NCBI GenBank assembly: GCA_964501265.1
Contig: CAZCSK010000009.1
Span: forward strand, 1-63,426
Direction of reading: 5' to 3'
DNA from: CAZCSK01 sp964501265
GTDB taxonomy: Bacteria > Actinomycetota > CADDZG01 > JAHWKV01
Length of the DNA stretch: 63,426 bases
This document shows, in pieces, positions 49,999-59,041 of the stretch. Within the stretch, counting starts at the first letter, position 1; every line of letters starts with the position of its first letter. Below the pieces are notes generated by a model. That model was not told where the DNA came from and ran no database searches. It saw only the letters and a list, made by a program, of their open reading frames with translations. The translations under genes and the position numbers were made by a program.

Positions 49999-52766
49999 TC
50001 TCCTCTCGAAACAATTGCGGGCGCCCGCGCCCCTGATCGCTGAATGGCCTCTATCGTCCCTCCGAGATAAGCCTCGACAACCTTAGGATCGGAGCGAACA
50101 GATGACGGCGTGCCTTCAGCAATTATCTTTCCGGCATCCATAGCGATAATGCGGTCGGCCATGCTCATGATCAAGGGTATGTCGTGCTCGATGATTAAAA
50201 GGGTTATGCCCAATTCGGTATTGAGTTTGCGCAGCAGCTCACCGAGAGCCTCGGTCTCACGTTGGGCGATACCGGAGGAGGGCTCATCAAGCAACAGCAG
50301 CGTTGGCTCCATGGCGATAAGGCAAGCTAGCTCCGTGATGCGGCGGGTGCCGGTGGAAAGCTCTCGAATCTGTTTGGCCCGATAGTCGTGAAGACCCATC
50401 ATTTCGACGATCTCCCGCGCCCTTAGTTCGCGCAGCCGCTCGTTCGCGTTCAAACCGAGAATGGACTTATAAAGACGCGTAGGATGAGACCGCTCGAGTG
50501 CCAGCGAGATCACTTCCATCACGGTCATCGTTGCAAACAGCGCGGCATCCTGGAATGAGCGGATGAGGCCAAGCCTCCCTCTAGCCTCGGGCCCAAGGTC
50601 GCTGACGTCGAGACCATCAAAGTGCACCAGCCCGCCATCCGGGAGCGTGAATCCGCTGAGGATCTCGAAGGTTGTGGTCTTGCCTGCTCCGTTGGGTCCG
50701 ATTAGGCCGAGAATCTCCCCGTCAATCATCGAGAGCGAAAGGTCGTTGACGGCAATGACACCTCCGAATCGTTTGCTCAAGTTCGCCGCTTCCAAAAGAA
50801 CAGTGCCGGATGTCACCGGGCGGACTGCCGGCTCAAGTTTGGGCGCAGGGGGCTCGGGACCAGCCGCTTCCGCAGGAGGTCCGGCCAATCGCGCGGCGAG
50901 ACGGTTTCTTATCGGTTCGATAAGTTGCGCGATGCCACCAGGCGCATACAGGATGAGAATCAATGCCCCGATCTTTGTGGCAGCGAGCCCGGCTGCGTCC
51001 AGTGGAAGAAACTCAGGGACACCGATGACGAAGAACACTCCGAGCAAGGGCCCCGCGAGAATAGAGATGCCCCCGAGAACCGTCATAACGACGACGTCGA
51101 TACTTTTCGTCGCTGGAAAAGTAGAGCCCGAGAGGCGAGCGAACGCGTGTCCATATGCGGCTCCGCCAACACCGGCAATGAAACCGCTGAGCAAGAACCC
51201 CTGGAGCTTAACGAGCGATGCGCGCACCGTGAAAGCGCGCGCGTTGTCCTCGTTGTCCCGAACCGCCACCAGAAGTCGTGCGAATCCACTTGTTCGGATG
51301 TTCCGGGCGAGCCATAGCATCACGACGAGCACGGCAAGCACGAAGACGTAGTACTTCCTACCGGTGTCCACAAGTTCGCCGAAAACCACCGGACGTCCTG
51401 GATCTGCCCCGCTATCCGTCAACATCCACGGTTGGCGCAGGAGCCATGCCGGCGTGACCAATGCGAACCCCAGGGTTGTTAGTGTCAGCATTAGCCCGCG
51501 CAAACGAAGAGCCGGAAGCCCGAGCAGCAATGACACCCCCGCCGCCGCGAGACCGGCGTAGATAAAAGACAGGTGGAACCATCCGGTCGCTGCGGATACG
51601 CGATAAGAGACCGCGGCACCGATGGCGCCCAGCGCGAATTGACCCAGGCTTAGCTGGCCACCGAGCCCGGTGACGATGCCCACAGAGAGCCCAACGATGG
51701 CGAATCCCATCATCAGGGCGAAAAGGATCGAGTTAGCGTTACTCAAGAACATTGGAAGGCTCACCCCAACCACGAGCGCTAATACGGCGATCACCTTAGC
51801 GGCGTTTCGGATCAGCCAGACCTGCTGATAGTGCTCTGGCAACGGACGCCAGGCCTGCACGGTGGCCCAAGTCCCCTTCTCGTCTTCGCGTCCTGAAATC
51901 TTGCGCTGAGCAAGCAGAGCCACAAGGATGATGGCCAGTAGGACGACCTCGACCACGCCTGGTGGGTAGTTCGAAAGTAATAACTGTTCGAGGATCCCCA
52001 AACCAACCCCTGCAGCTAGGGCGATGGGCAGGTTGGTCATGCGCGCTATCACCGCTGCCACAACTGCTCGCAAAAGAAGGCTCGCTCCAAAGAGCTCGCC
52101 GGACGCAATTCCCCGCGAGGGCAAAATCAAGATGGCCGTGAACGCCGAGACCGCCCCCGCGATTCCCCATGCCAGCGACGACATTCGTCCGGCAAAGATG
52201 CCGTCGAGACGGGCGGCTTCGGGATTGGCCGCAGCAGCACGAAGGCCGACTCCAAGACGGCTCCAGCGCAAGAATGCTGCGATTCCTAAGACCAACAGCG
52301 GAGAAAAAATGAGTATCGCAGTGAATGCTGGTGTGACCCTCAGCGCCCCGATGTGGAAGGCGGGAAAGCCCGGGGGGCTCGGGTAGCTAAATCCTGACGT
52401 CGCTCTGTTGTTCACGGCGCCGGCGAAAACCACTAAGAACTGTCCGACGCCAAGTGTGGCGACCACACTCATCAGTTTGGGAGCGTTGCGAAGTCGCCGA
52501 ATCACCACCACCTCCGCGAGCGCAGCCGTGGCTCCACCCAACACGAGGGCAAGCGGGAAGCCCACGTAGTAGGGGATGTGCCAAGACTGTACGGCAAGCC
52601 CGAACACGGCCGCGGTAAATGCCCCTATCTCGCCATGGGCAAAGTTGATAATTCGGTTAGTTCGATAAACCAAAACCAGCCCAACCGCCAGAAGCCCATA
52701 GGTGAGCCCGAGGATCGCTCCCAATGCAACGAAAGGGACTGCGATCTCGAAACCAAAAAAGCTCAT
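49995..52766 (-). CDS. Fused Liv-type transporter: LivH-LivM-LivG
   Basis: 923 residues. LivH-like (about 10-300; YRTNRIINFAHGEIGAFTA), LivM-like (about 330-620; GLGGQLSLGQFALGAIGAA, RDNEDNARAFTV), a linker, and a LivG-type ATPase (about 655-923; GPNGAGKTT near 688, LSTGTRRITELA in the signature position, LLLDEPSSGIAQ, then IIEHDIPLIMSMADRII). Both channel halves and one ATPase are on one chain. The second ATPase is supplied by the MFS-LivF protein, with which it shares a 4-base overlap. Confidence 0.9.
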   Translation of the reverse strand: MSFFGFEIAVPFVALGAILGLTYGLLAVGLVLVYRTNRIINFAHGEIGAFTAAVFGLAVQSWHIPYYVGFPLALVLGGATAALAEVVVIRRLRNAPKLMSVVATLGVGQFLVVFAGAVNNRATSGFSYPSPPGFPAFHIGALRVTPAFTAILIFSPLLVLGIAAFLRWSRLGVGLRAAAANPEAARLDGIFAGRMSSLAWGIAGAVSAFTAILILPSRGIASGELFGASLLLRAVVAAVIARMTNLPIALAAGVGLGILEQLLLSNYPPGVVEVVLLAIILVALLAQRKISGREDEKGTWATVQAWRPLPEHYQQVWLIRNAAKVIAVLALVVGVSLPMFLSNANSILFALMMGFAIVGLSVGIVTGLGGQLSLGQFALGAIGAAVSYRVSAATGWFHLSFIYAGLAAAGVSLLLGLPALRLRGLMLTLTTLGFALVTPAWLLRQPWMLTDSGADPGRPVVFGELVDTGRKYYVFVLAVLVVMLWLARNIRTSGFARLLVAVRDNEDNARAFTVRASLVKLQGFLLSGFIAGVGGAAYGHAFARLSGSTFPATKSIDVVVMTVLGGISILAGPLLGVFFVIGVPEFLPLDAAGLAATKIGALILILYAPGGIAQLIEPIRNRLAARLAGPPAEAAGPEPPAPKLEPAVRPVTSGTVLLEAANLSKRFGGVIAVNDLSLSMIDGEILGLIGPNGAGKTTTFEILSGFTLPDGGLVHFDGLDVSDLGPEARGRLGLIRSFQDAALFATMTVMEVISLALERSHPTRLYKSILGLNANERLRELRAREIVEMMGLHDYRAKQIRELSTGTRRITELACLIAMEPTLLLLDEPSSGIAQRETEALGELLRKLNTELGITLLIIEHDIPLIMSMADRIIAMDAGKIIAEGTPSSVRSDPKVVEAYLGGTIEAIQRSGARAPAIVSRGE

Positions 52767-54931
52767 CCTTTCCTCGCCGCCGCACCTTCTAGGAACACGG
52801 CTCGAAGGAGGTCGTCGCGCGCCAAAAGATCGCTGGAACGACCGTCGAAGCGGATCTCGCCTTTCTCCATGAAGTAAGCGTGATCGGCAAGGTTTAATGC
52901 GATGTTGAGCGACTGCTCGACCAGGACCACCGCTGTGCCTGCGCGGTTGATCTCCCTCACCATCTCCAAGAGTTCAGAAACCACGATGGGCGCGAGGCCG
53001 AGTGACAGTTCATCAATAAGCAAGAGATCTGGCCGAAGGATGAAGGCTTTGGCGAGGCCGAGCATCTGCTGTTCACCACCCGACAACGTCGCGGCCTGCT
53101 GCTGTCGTCGCTCTGAAAGTCGCGGGAAGGCCGCAAAGGCCCGATCGATAGCGGCATCCGTGACGCTGCGACCGCGCCCCACCGTGTAAGCGTGCGCCCG
53201 CAAATTGTCGGCAACGCTCATCGGACCGAACACCGCTCGCCCCCCTGGCACTTGCGTGATCCCAAGCCGCAGCCTTCGCTCCGCGTCAACAAATGTGATG
53301 TCGACGCCACGGTAGCGAACGCTGCCCCTCTCGGGGAGTCCGAGACCGGAGACAACCCTAAGAAGCGTCGACTTGCCGGCCCCATTTACTCCGAGAAGAG
53401 CGACCATCTCGCCGTCGTCGACTGTGAAGTCGACACCGAACAACACTTGGAGCTGACCGTAAGAGAAGTCGACTCCCCTGCAGGCCAACATCGGTAGTTT
53501 TCCTCCAGCCGCCGTTATCTGACGGATACTCTCCTGCTCCAAGATCTCGTCAATCATCCTGTCAATGTCGGGGGCGACGAAGCGCGCTGCAGATCGCAGA
53601 ACGAGCGCACCCACAATGCCCGGCACCAGAAGCGACACAATCGATCCTGCAACTCCGAAACGCCGGTCGATGCCGGACAAAAACAAGGCGCCTGCGACAC
53701 CTCCCACTCCTCCCAGGAAGATCCCTGACATCGCTGCAACATGCGGGCGCATCTGCGCAGGAACCACAGACAATAAAGGTGCGTTCAGTGCTGGGATCAC
53801 GATCGCCAATAGCCCGGCCGCGACTCCGAAGCACCCGAGCATCAGTGGGAAGAGCGGTGCGAGAGCTGCTGCGGCGATAAACGTAACAGCTAACGCAAGT
53901 GCAGTTCCCGCCAACTTCAAAATCTTGCCCGGACTCTCGCGGAACAGCGCCTCCCCGCGCTTTGCGAACACATTAAGGACGATTACTTGGATGCCCGCGA
54001 GGAATGCGAAGAAGGCCCCCCTTGCACCTGGGCCCATATTCCAACGCTCGTCGAGAAAGAAGAAGAGAAATGTTTGATACGGGATCAGCATGATGCCGAT
54101 TACTGCGAACCCGATGAGAAGTCGACGAATCGTTTGGATCAGAAACAGCCGGCGCACGATTTCGAAGAACCCCAACGCTACGTCTTCCTCTTTTAGCCTG
54201 CCGTCATCGCTGACCGTCTTGCGAATCTTTTCAGCGTCCCACTTGCCGAATCCCGGGTCGCGCAATCGCGACGCTAGGGTCACGGCAATCAACGACACCA
54301 ATCCGAGAACCAAGAACGTTCCTCTCCACGTGAGCGCGAACCAGGCTGTGAGCCCGGCAACCATGAGAGGCGCCAGGACATTGCCAAAGGAATCGGCTCC
54401 CTGATAGTGAGAAAGAACTCGGACTCGCGTTTCGGCTGGATAGGAGTCCACCAACAAAGGGCGGTGAATCGCTTGGACGCTTCCCGTAGTTAGACCGTCG
54501 GCAACTAGCAGGAGCATAAGCCCCCAGACACTGCCAACGAAGGTCGTGCTTACAGCAACCAGACTCCATGCAATGCCCGTCACCAGTGCCACGATGGCCC
54601 GTCGTGGCCGCCGCTGCACGAACGCAGCCATCGGCAGTGGAGAGAGCGCGTTGGCGAGCGTTTTGAGCGCGATGAGAAGGGCAATCATTCCTTTGCCTAT
54701 TCCAAGCGTGCTGCTCACCTCGGGGGTGAGTACGCGGAAGGCATACGTATGAAAGGTGTCAACGATGGCCAGGACTCCTAGAGCCCCCAACGGATACCAC
54801 GAGAGGCCCATTCGCCCGATCGTTTCGCGCAGCGATGTTGCCTCGTGCGTGCCTCCGCTGATGCCGATCGCGCTCCGAGCTTGATCACGCAATCTATCGC
54901 GGGTCTCAGCAAGGGAATCGATCTCGCTCAC
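52763..54931 (-). CDS. Fusion of MFS transporter domain and LivF ATPase
   Basis: 722 residues. Residues about 40-465 form an MFS domain of the same type as in 32282-35515 (RMGLSWYPLGALGVLAIVDT, IHRPLLVDSYPAETRVRVL). Residues 480-715 form a LivF ATPase with Walker A GVNGAGKST near 512, LSGGEQQMLGLA and LLIDELSLGLAP. It supplies the second ATPase to the LivHMG fusion. Whether the MFS part transports, or only tethers the ATPase, cannot be read from sequence. Confidence 0.88.
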   Translation of the reverse strand: MSEIDSLAETRDRLRDQARSAIGISGGTHEATSLRETIGRMGLSWYPLGALGVLAIVDTFHTYAFRVLTPEVSSTLGIGKGMIALLIALKTLANALSPLPMAAFVQRRPRRAIVALVTGIAWSLVAVSTTFVGSVWGLMLLLVADGLTTGSVQAIHRPLLVDSYPAETRVRVLSHYQGADSFGNVLAPLMVAGLTAWFALTWRGTFLVLGLVSLIAVTLASRLRDPGFGKWDAEKIRKTVSDDGRLKEEDVALGFFEIVRRLFLIQTIRRLLIGFAVIGIMLIPYQTFLFFFLDERWNMGPGARGAFFAFLAGIQVIVLNVFAKRGEALFRESPGKILKLAGTALALAVTFIAAAALAPLFPLMLGCFGVAAGLLAIVIPALNAPLLSVVPAQMRPHVAAMSGIFLGGVGGVAGALFLSGIDRRFGVAGSIVSLLVPGIVGALVLRSAARFVAPDIDRMIDEILEQESIRQITAAGGKLPMLACRGVDFSYGQLQVLFGVDFTVDDGEMVALLGVNGAGKSTLLRVVSGLGLPERGSVRYRGVDITFVDAERRLRLGITQVPGGRAVFGPMSVADNLRAHAYTVGRGRSVTDAAIDRAFAAFPRLSERRQQQAATLSGGEQQMLGLAKAFILRPDLLLIDELSLGLAPIVVSELLEMVREINRAGTAVVLVEQSLNIALNLADHAYFMEKGEIRFDGRSSDLLARDDLLRAVFLEGAAARKG

Positions 54932-55407
54932 GGTCGCCTTACCCTGAACTCCGCTTTAAAAGCACTCTCATTGATCCGGCGGCCCCTGAAATCGAGGAGA
55001 ACTATCGTCAGTTCGTGGAACTCGCGTCCCTCCAAATCTGGAATCTGCGAGACGCTCACGACTTTGTCGCGAGTCAAATAGATGTTCTGGGCCGCGAGAT
55101 ATGAAGCATCAGGACATTCAGGCCTCCGCCGGCAGTCTTGGTCGTCCTTGAATAAAGATTTGATGGTCTCGCCTGGAGGCTGGGGTGCACGGTCGACGAA
55201 CACCGCAAACGATCCGCTAAACCCCTCTACATCCCATTGGACGTTCATGGGAAGCTGAACTTCTGAGCGGTCTTGGGGGAAGACAATGTCAACGCGGTCG
55301 TCCTGTTTCAGTGAGAGTGCGTTGAAGCGGCAGCTCGTTGCTAGCAAGGCCCCGAGAAGGACTGCGCTCAGGACGCAGGTCGTACGGGGCTTACGAAGGT
55401 CAGGCAC
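54928..55407 (-). CDS. Predicted lipoprotein of the segment 2 transporter operon (159 aa)
   Basis: From a GTG at 55407, which gives a proper signal peptide with lipobox LLATSC; a longer frame to 55536 would put 43 extra residues before it and overlap the binding protein by 169 bases. The mature part has a beta-sandwich pattern (VDIVFPQDRSEVQLPMNVQW, FAVFVDRAPQPPGE) recalling Ig-like or FN3-like folds. ATGA overlap with the MFS-LivF gene. A surface partner of the LivK-like lipoprotein is likely; no family recognised. Confidence 0.65.
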   Translation of the reverse strand: MPDLRKPRTTCVLSAVLLGALLATSCRFNALSLKQDDRVDIVFPQDRSEVQLPMNVQWDVEGFSGSFAVFVDRAPQPPGETIKSLFKDDQDCRRRPECPDASYLAAQNIYLTRDKVVSVSQIPDLEGREFHELTIVLLDFRGRRINESAFKAEFRVRRP

Positions 55408-56792
55408 GGGCAGGCTTGGTTCCAGTTGAGTTGCCTGTAGAGGCTGGCGTTGTCGTTGCGGCCGCTGGCGAAGTTGGTCGCAAAAGTTGTGATCGATGGG
55501 TAGGAGGAGCCAACAGTTGGATAGGCCGCGCGCCATGCGGCGGCCGTCAGCGTCCCGGTGGTCTTCTCAGTCACTGCCTGGAACGCCCACGTTCCGTCGC
55601 AGTACAGAGTCGACGCAAGGTTTGAGTTGCGGTCGGTGCTACTCTCACCTGCTTCGCGAAGGATTTGCAGGCAGCGCGACTCCCCTGAAGATTGAGGGTG
55701 CTGGCTCGGCGGCACGTCTGAGACTGGCAGCGCGCCGATGCCGCTGATGTTTTGTCTTTGATTCAGGGGCGCGTTCTCGCTTACGAACTTCGGGGAATCA
55801 GGGTCCCAGAACGAGTACTGAGGGCGGTAGAGCTGGTCCTCGGCGAAGTTCATGAACTGGAGCTGGGCAAGGCCGTTCGGTGCGATGAAGACCACGCGGT
55901 TGACTTGCTCAGTGGAGAAAGTTAGGACCGCGGAAGCGATTGGGTCGCTCCTGTTCCCGCTAATTGCGGCTCTGATATGAGGAACCTGCCAGGCATCGAG
56001 CATCGGCTTAACCGTCTTCGTATAGACCCGAGGTAATTGTGGGTCTGCCTCGTTCACAACTATCCCCAGCTTCGCACCGGCCCCGAGTTTGCCTTGACCG
56101 CGCAGGTCGTTTAGAAGGAGGGCCGTGCCGCGGTTCAACGACATCAAGGGCGGACTGTGAAGCCATTCACGATGTTGCTCCAAGATCGCATCGTCGCCGG
56201 GGTTGAATGAAACGTTGATGAGAAGCGTCTGATGTTTGGCAACGCAGTCGACGAAGCCTTGGGTGACGTTAAGTACCGTAACGACCGCAAAAACCTTGGC
56301 ATCCTCGGTCAGTTTCGTACAGCCTGCGACGTATGCCGCCGCGGGGTCCGCCGAGGCTGGATTCACTTTGGCATAAAAACCCTCGACTTTCCGACCCGCG
56401 ATCCCCCCGCGTTTGTTGAGGTCGGCGACTAGGGCCCGAGTTTCCAGGTCGCCGTCGCCGAACGACACCTGGGTACCGGTTCCAATGAGTACTTTCTCGG
56501 CCCCCGCCAAGTCAATGGTTATGAAACCAAGGCGAATGGGCTGACTCGAGCCGATCGACTGCGGAGCGGCAATCGAGGTTCCTCCCGCTGACGCCGCTGT
56601 CTTTCGCGTCTGCGATGTGGCCTTCGTGGATCCTTGCGTGGTCGGCGAACCGGAGGCTTGCGTTTCTTGACCAGGTCCCACCTGAACCTCGCCCGATTCG
56701 GCCTTCTCAGTAACGACTCGGCGCTGCTCAGGCGTAGTCAGTGTGCCGCACCCAACAATCACTAGAAGAACCGCCGGAAGAAAGCGTTTCAT
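55368..56792 (-). CDS. LivK-like ABC substrate-binding lipoprotein
   Basis: 474 residues. Signal peptide with lipobox IVGCG near residue 15, a Ser/Thr/Gln-rich linker to about 80, then a type I binding fold (IRLGFITIDLAGAEKVLIGTG, DLNKRGGIAGRKVEGFYAKV, late TYPTVGSSYPSITTFA region). It lacks the RCVGxPPRQ signature of the three large paralogues. Receptor of the MFS-LivF/LivHMG importer. It overlaps the hydrolase gene by 4 bases upstream. Confidence 0.85.
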   Translation of the reverse strand: MKRFLPAVLLVIVGCGTLTTPEQRRVVTEKAESGEVQVGPGQETQASGSPTTQGSTKATSQTRKTAASAGGTSIAAPQSIGSSQPIRLGFITIDLAGAEKVLIGTGTQVSFGDGDLETRALVADLNKRGGIAGRKVEGFYAKVNPASADPAAAYVAGCTKLTEDAKVFAVVTVLNVTQGFVDCVAKHQTLLINVSFNPGDDAILEQHREWLHSPPLMSLNRGTALLLNDLRGQGKLGAGAKLGIVVNEADPQLPRVYTKTVKPMLDAWQVPHIRAAISGNRSDPIASAVLTFSTEQVNRVVFIAPNGLAQLQFMNFAEDQLYRPQYSFWDPDSPKFVSENAPLNQRQNISGIGALPVSDVPPSQHPQSSGESRCLQILREAGESSTDRNSNLASTLYCDGTWAFQAVTEKTTGTLTAAAWRAAYPTVGSSYPSITTFATNFASGRNDNASLYRQLNWNQACPCLTFVSPVRPAS

Positions 56793-57565
56793 TTGGCGAA
56801 TGCCGCCAGTTCCTTGTTGACCGCATCTGGCTCCTCAAGGAATGGAGCGTGGCCGCTTTCCTCGAGGATGACTATCCGTCCATCCTTTGCCTGTTCGGCA
56901 ACGAATGCGCTTGACTCGCACGGCCAGAGCGGGCTGTGCCTTCCGGCAATGGCGAGCACTGGAACATCGATGAGCGAGAGTACATCACGCCAGTCGGCGA
57001 GGGCATGGTCGCGGATGAGCGGACGGAGTTCATCGAGAGGAACGTCGACGCGGTCTTTCATAAGCAGCTCGATAACCTCCATGGGAGGAACTTTGAAAAA
57101 GGGACTGTGGCCGCCGGGAAAGTTGGCAACGAACTCCTCCACGCCATCGCGTTTTAGGGATTTGAGGCCCCACTCCCATCCGTCGTCGTTGATCATCTTG
57201 GGAGTTTGATCCAGGCTAACGATCCCTCGAAGGCGGTCGGTGCCAAAAAGATCGACATACGCCCAGATTACCGAAGCCCCCATCGAAGCACCTACAGCCA
57301 TAACTTCGCGCAGGTCGAGGGCCTCAATGAAGTCCCTAAGGTCTTTGCCGTGCCGGGACATTCGGTGACCGCGATTTGGGTAATCGGATGCTCCGTGGCT
57401 TCGCCGGTCGAGGCAAAGGACCCGGTGGTGTTCAGCCAGGTGTTGGCGCTGCAGGGCCCAGGCGGAAGCGGCCATTGCGAACCCCCCGACGAGAAGGATC
57501 GGGCTACCCGATCCTTCATCGGTGAAGTTGAGCTTCACGTCGTCGTTGGTGAGGAATGTAGGCAT
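56789..57565 (-). CDS. Alpha/beta hydrolase
   Basis: 258 residues. Oxyanion HG-like region LVGGFAMAASAW, nucleophile elbow GASMGAS (about 93-98), acid near AIAGRHSPLWPC and His in EESGHAPFLEEP. Cytosolic, similar to carboxylesterases and 3-oxoadipate enol-lactonases. Between GlcD and the binding protein it could hydrolyse an imported ester or lactone before oxidation. Confidence 0.85.
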   Translation of the reverse strand: MPTFLTNDDVKLNFTDEGSGSPILLVGGFAMAASAWALQRQHLAEHHRVLCLDRRSHGASDYPNRGHRMSRHGKDLRDFIEALDLREVMAVGASMGASVIWAYVDLFGTDRLRGIVSLDQTPKMINDDGWEWGLKSLKRDGVEEFVANFPGGHSPFFKVPPMEVIELLMKDRVDVPLDELRPLIRDHALADWRDVLSLIDVPVLAIAGRHSPLWPCESSAFVAEQAKDGRIVILEESGHAPFLEEPDAVNKELAAFAK

Positions 57566-58974
57566 CAGACCTCCGGAATCACTTTCCCAGGATTAAGGAT
57601 TCCGTGGGGGTCAAGCGCGCGTTTCACGGCCCCCATCGCTTGAAGTGCGCCGGGCCCGTGCTCCTGCTTCATAAACTCGAGCTTTCCGTAGCCGATGCCG
57701 TGCTCGCCTGAGCAGGTCCCGCCCATCTCCAAAGCTCTGGCCACCATTCGTTGATGCAGATTTCTGGCTCTTCGCTTCTCGGAGACATCTGCTGTATCAA
57801 AGAGGATGATCACGTGGAAGTTTCCGTCGCCAACGTGACCGACAATGGGCGCGGTAAGCCCCTCCGAGTCGATGTCCTTCCTGGTTTCGGTAATGCACTC
57901 TGCCAGGCGTGATATCGGAACACAAACGTCAGTCACCATGGCCCGGGCGCCGGGGCGAAGTGCGAGTGCGGCGTAATAGGCGTGGTGGCGCGCCTTCCAA
58001 AGTCGCTCCCGCTCACCGGTGTCGGTCGACCATTTCCATCCTGAGCCTCCGTTAGACGCCGCAAGCTGTTCCACGGTGACGGCCTGATCGGCTACGGCCA
58101 CAGGCGAACCGTGGAACTCGATTAGCAAGAGGGGTTGCTCAGGAAAATCCAACTCACTGTGGCGGTTGCTGGCCGCGACTTGAACTTCGTCGAGCAACTC
58201 GAGTCGCGCCACAGGAACCCCGAGTTGGATTGTTTGGATAACTGTGGAGATAGCGTCGTGCAAATCGGGAAACGAGCAGACCGCCCCGCCTATGCATTCG
58301 GGAATCCCATAGATGCGCAACGCGACTTCGGTAATCACTCCGAGAGTCCCCTCCGAGCCGACGATGAGGCGCGTGAGGTCGTATCCCGCCGATGATTTAC
58401 GCGCCCGCGAACCGGTGCGAATCACTTCGCCGTTGGCGAGGACTGCCGTAAGTCCCATGATGTTGTCTCGCATAGTGCCGTAGAGGACTGCGTTAGTTCC
58501 AGAGGCGCGCGTCGCGGCCATACCGCCAATCGATGCGTCTGCACCCGGGTCGACGGGAAAGAACAAACCGTCGCGCTTTAGCCGGTTATTCAACATGCTT
58601 CGGGTGACTCCGGCTTCGACTCGGCAATCCAGATCATCCACATTGACTTCCAGGACGGCCGTCATCCCGGAAAGATCGAGGCATATTCCTCCGTGGACGG
58701 CCACGACATGTCCCTCCAATGAAGTCCCTGCGCCGAACGGGATGAGGGGAACCCGATGGCGCGCGCAGGCGCGCACGACCCTAACGACATCATCGGTTGA
58801 GGCCGCAAAAACCACGGCGTCGGGAGGCGCAGCTTCATGCCAACCTTCATCGCGGCCGTGTTGCTCGCGCACCGCCGTACCGAGGTGCACCTTGTCACCG
58901 AGACCTTCGCTTAACTCCGCGATCGCCTCGTCGACTGCACTGGACCGCCCCAACTCGGTGATTGGTAATACCAT
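57565..58974 (-). CDS. GlcD-type FAD-dependent 2-hydroxyacid oxidase/dehydrogenase
   Basis: 469 residues. FAD-binding type 4 domain (PFGAGTSLEGHVVAVHGGIC, DPGADASIGGMAATRASGTN, GSEGTLGVITE) and the oxidase C-terminal domain (GHVGDGNFHVIILFD, GGTCSGEHGIGYGKLEFM). Family substrates are glycolate, D-lactate and D-2-hydroxy acids. GlcE/GlcF partners are absent, so it is more like a single-subunit D-lactate dehydrogenase. First gene of the long minus-strand operon. The ATG lies 9 bases after the -10, so the mRNA is nearly leaderless. Confidence 0.88.
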   Translation of the reverse strand: MVLPITELGRSSAVDEAIAELSEGLGDKVHLGTAVREQHGRDEGWHEAAPPDAVVFAASTDDVVRVVRACARHRVPLIPFGAGTSLEGHVVAVHGGICLDLSGMTAVLEVNVDDLDCRVEAGVTRSMLNNRLKRDGLFFPVDPGADASIGGMAATRASGTNAVLYGTMRDNIMGLTAVLANGEVIRTGSRARKSSAGYDLTRLIVGSEGTLGVITEVALRIYGIPECIGGAVCSFPDLHDAISTVIQTIQLGVPVARLELLDEVQVAASNRHSELDFPEQPLLLIEFHGSPVAVADQAVTVEQLAASNGGSGWKWSTDTGERERLWKARHHAYYAALALRPGARAMVTDVCVPISRLAECITETRKDIDSEGLTAPIVGHVGDGNFHVIILFDTADVSEKRRARNLHQRMVARALEMGGTCSGEHGIGYGKLEFMKQEHGPGALQAMGAVKRALDPHGILNPGKVIPEV

Positions 58975-58991
58975 TAGCCCAAGCGTATAAT
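58962..58991 (+). promoter_or_regulatory. Promoter of the second GntR gene
   Basis: -35 TTGGTA (58962-58967), 18-bp spacer, -10 TATAAT (58986-58991), with a leader of about 43 bases and SD AAGGGG. Its -10 shares bases with that of the divergent glcD promoter, so both cannot be occupied at once. Confidence 0.5.
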
Positions 58992-59011
58992 TTGGAGCGC
59001 CAGGATGTCAA
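58984..59011 (-). promoter_or_regulatory. Promoter of the GlcD/transporter operon
   Basis: Minus strand: -35 TTGACA (59006-59011), 16-bp spacer, -10 TATACG (58984-58989). The ATG at 58974 follows after 9 bases without an SD. Confidence 0.55.
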
Positions 59012-59041
59012 GATGGCCTTACGCATAAATAAGGGGTTTCC

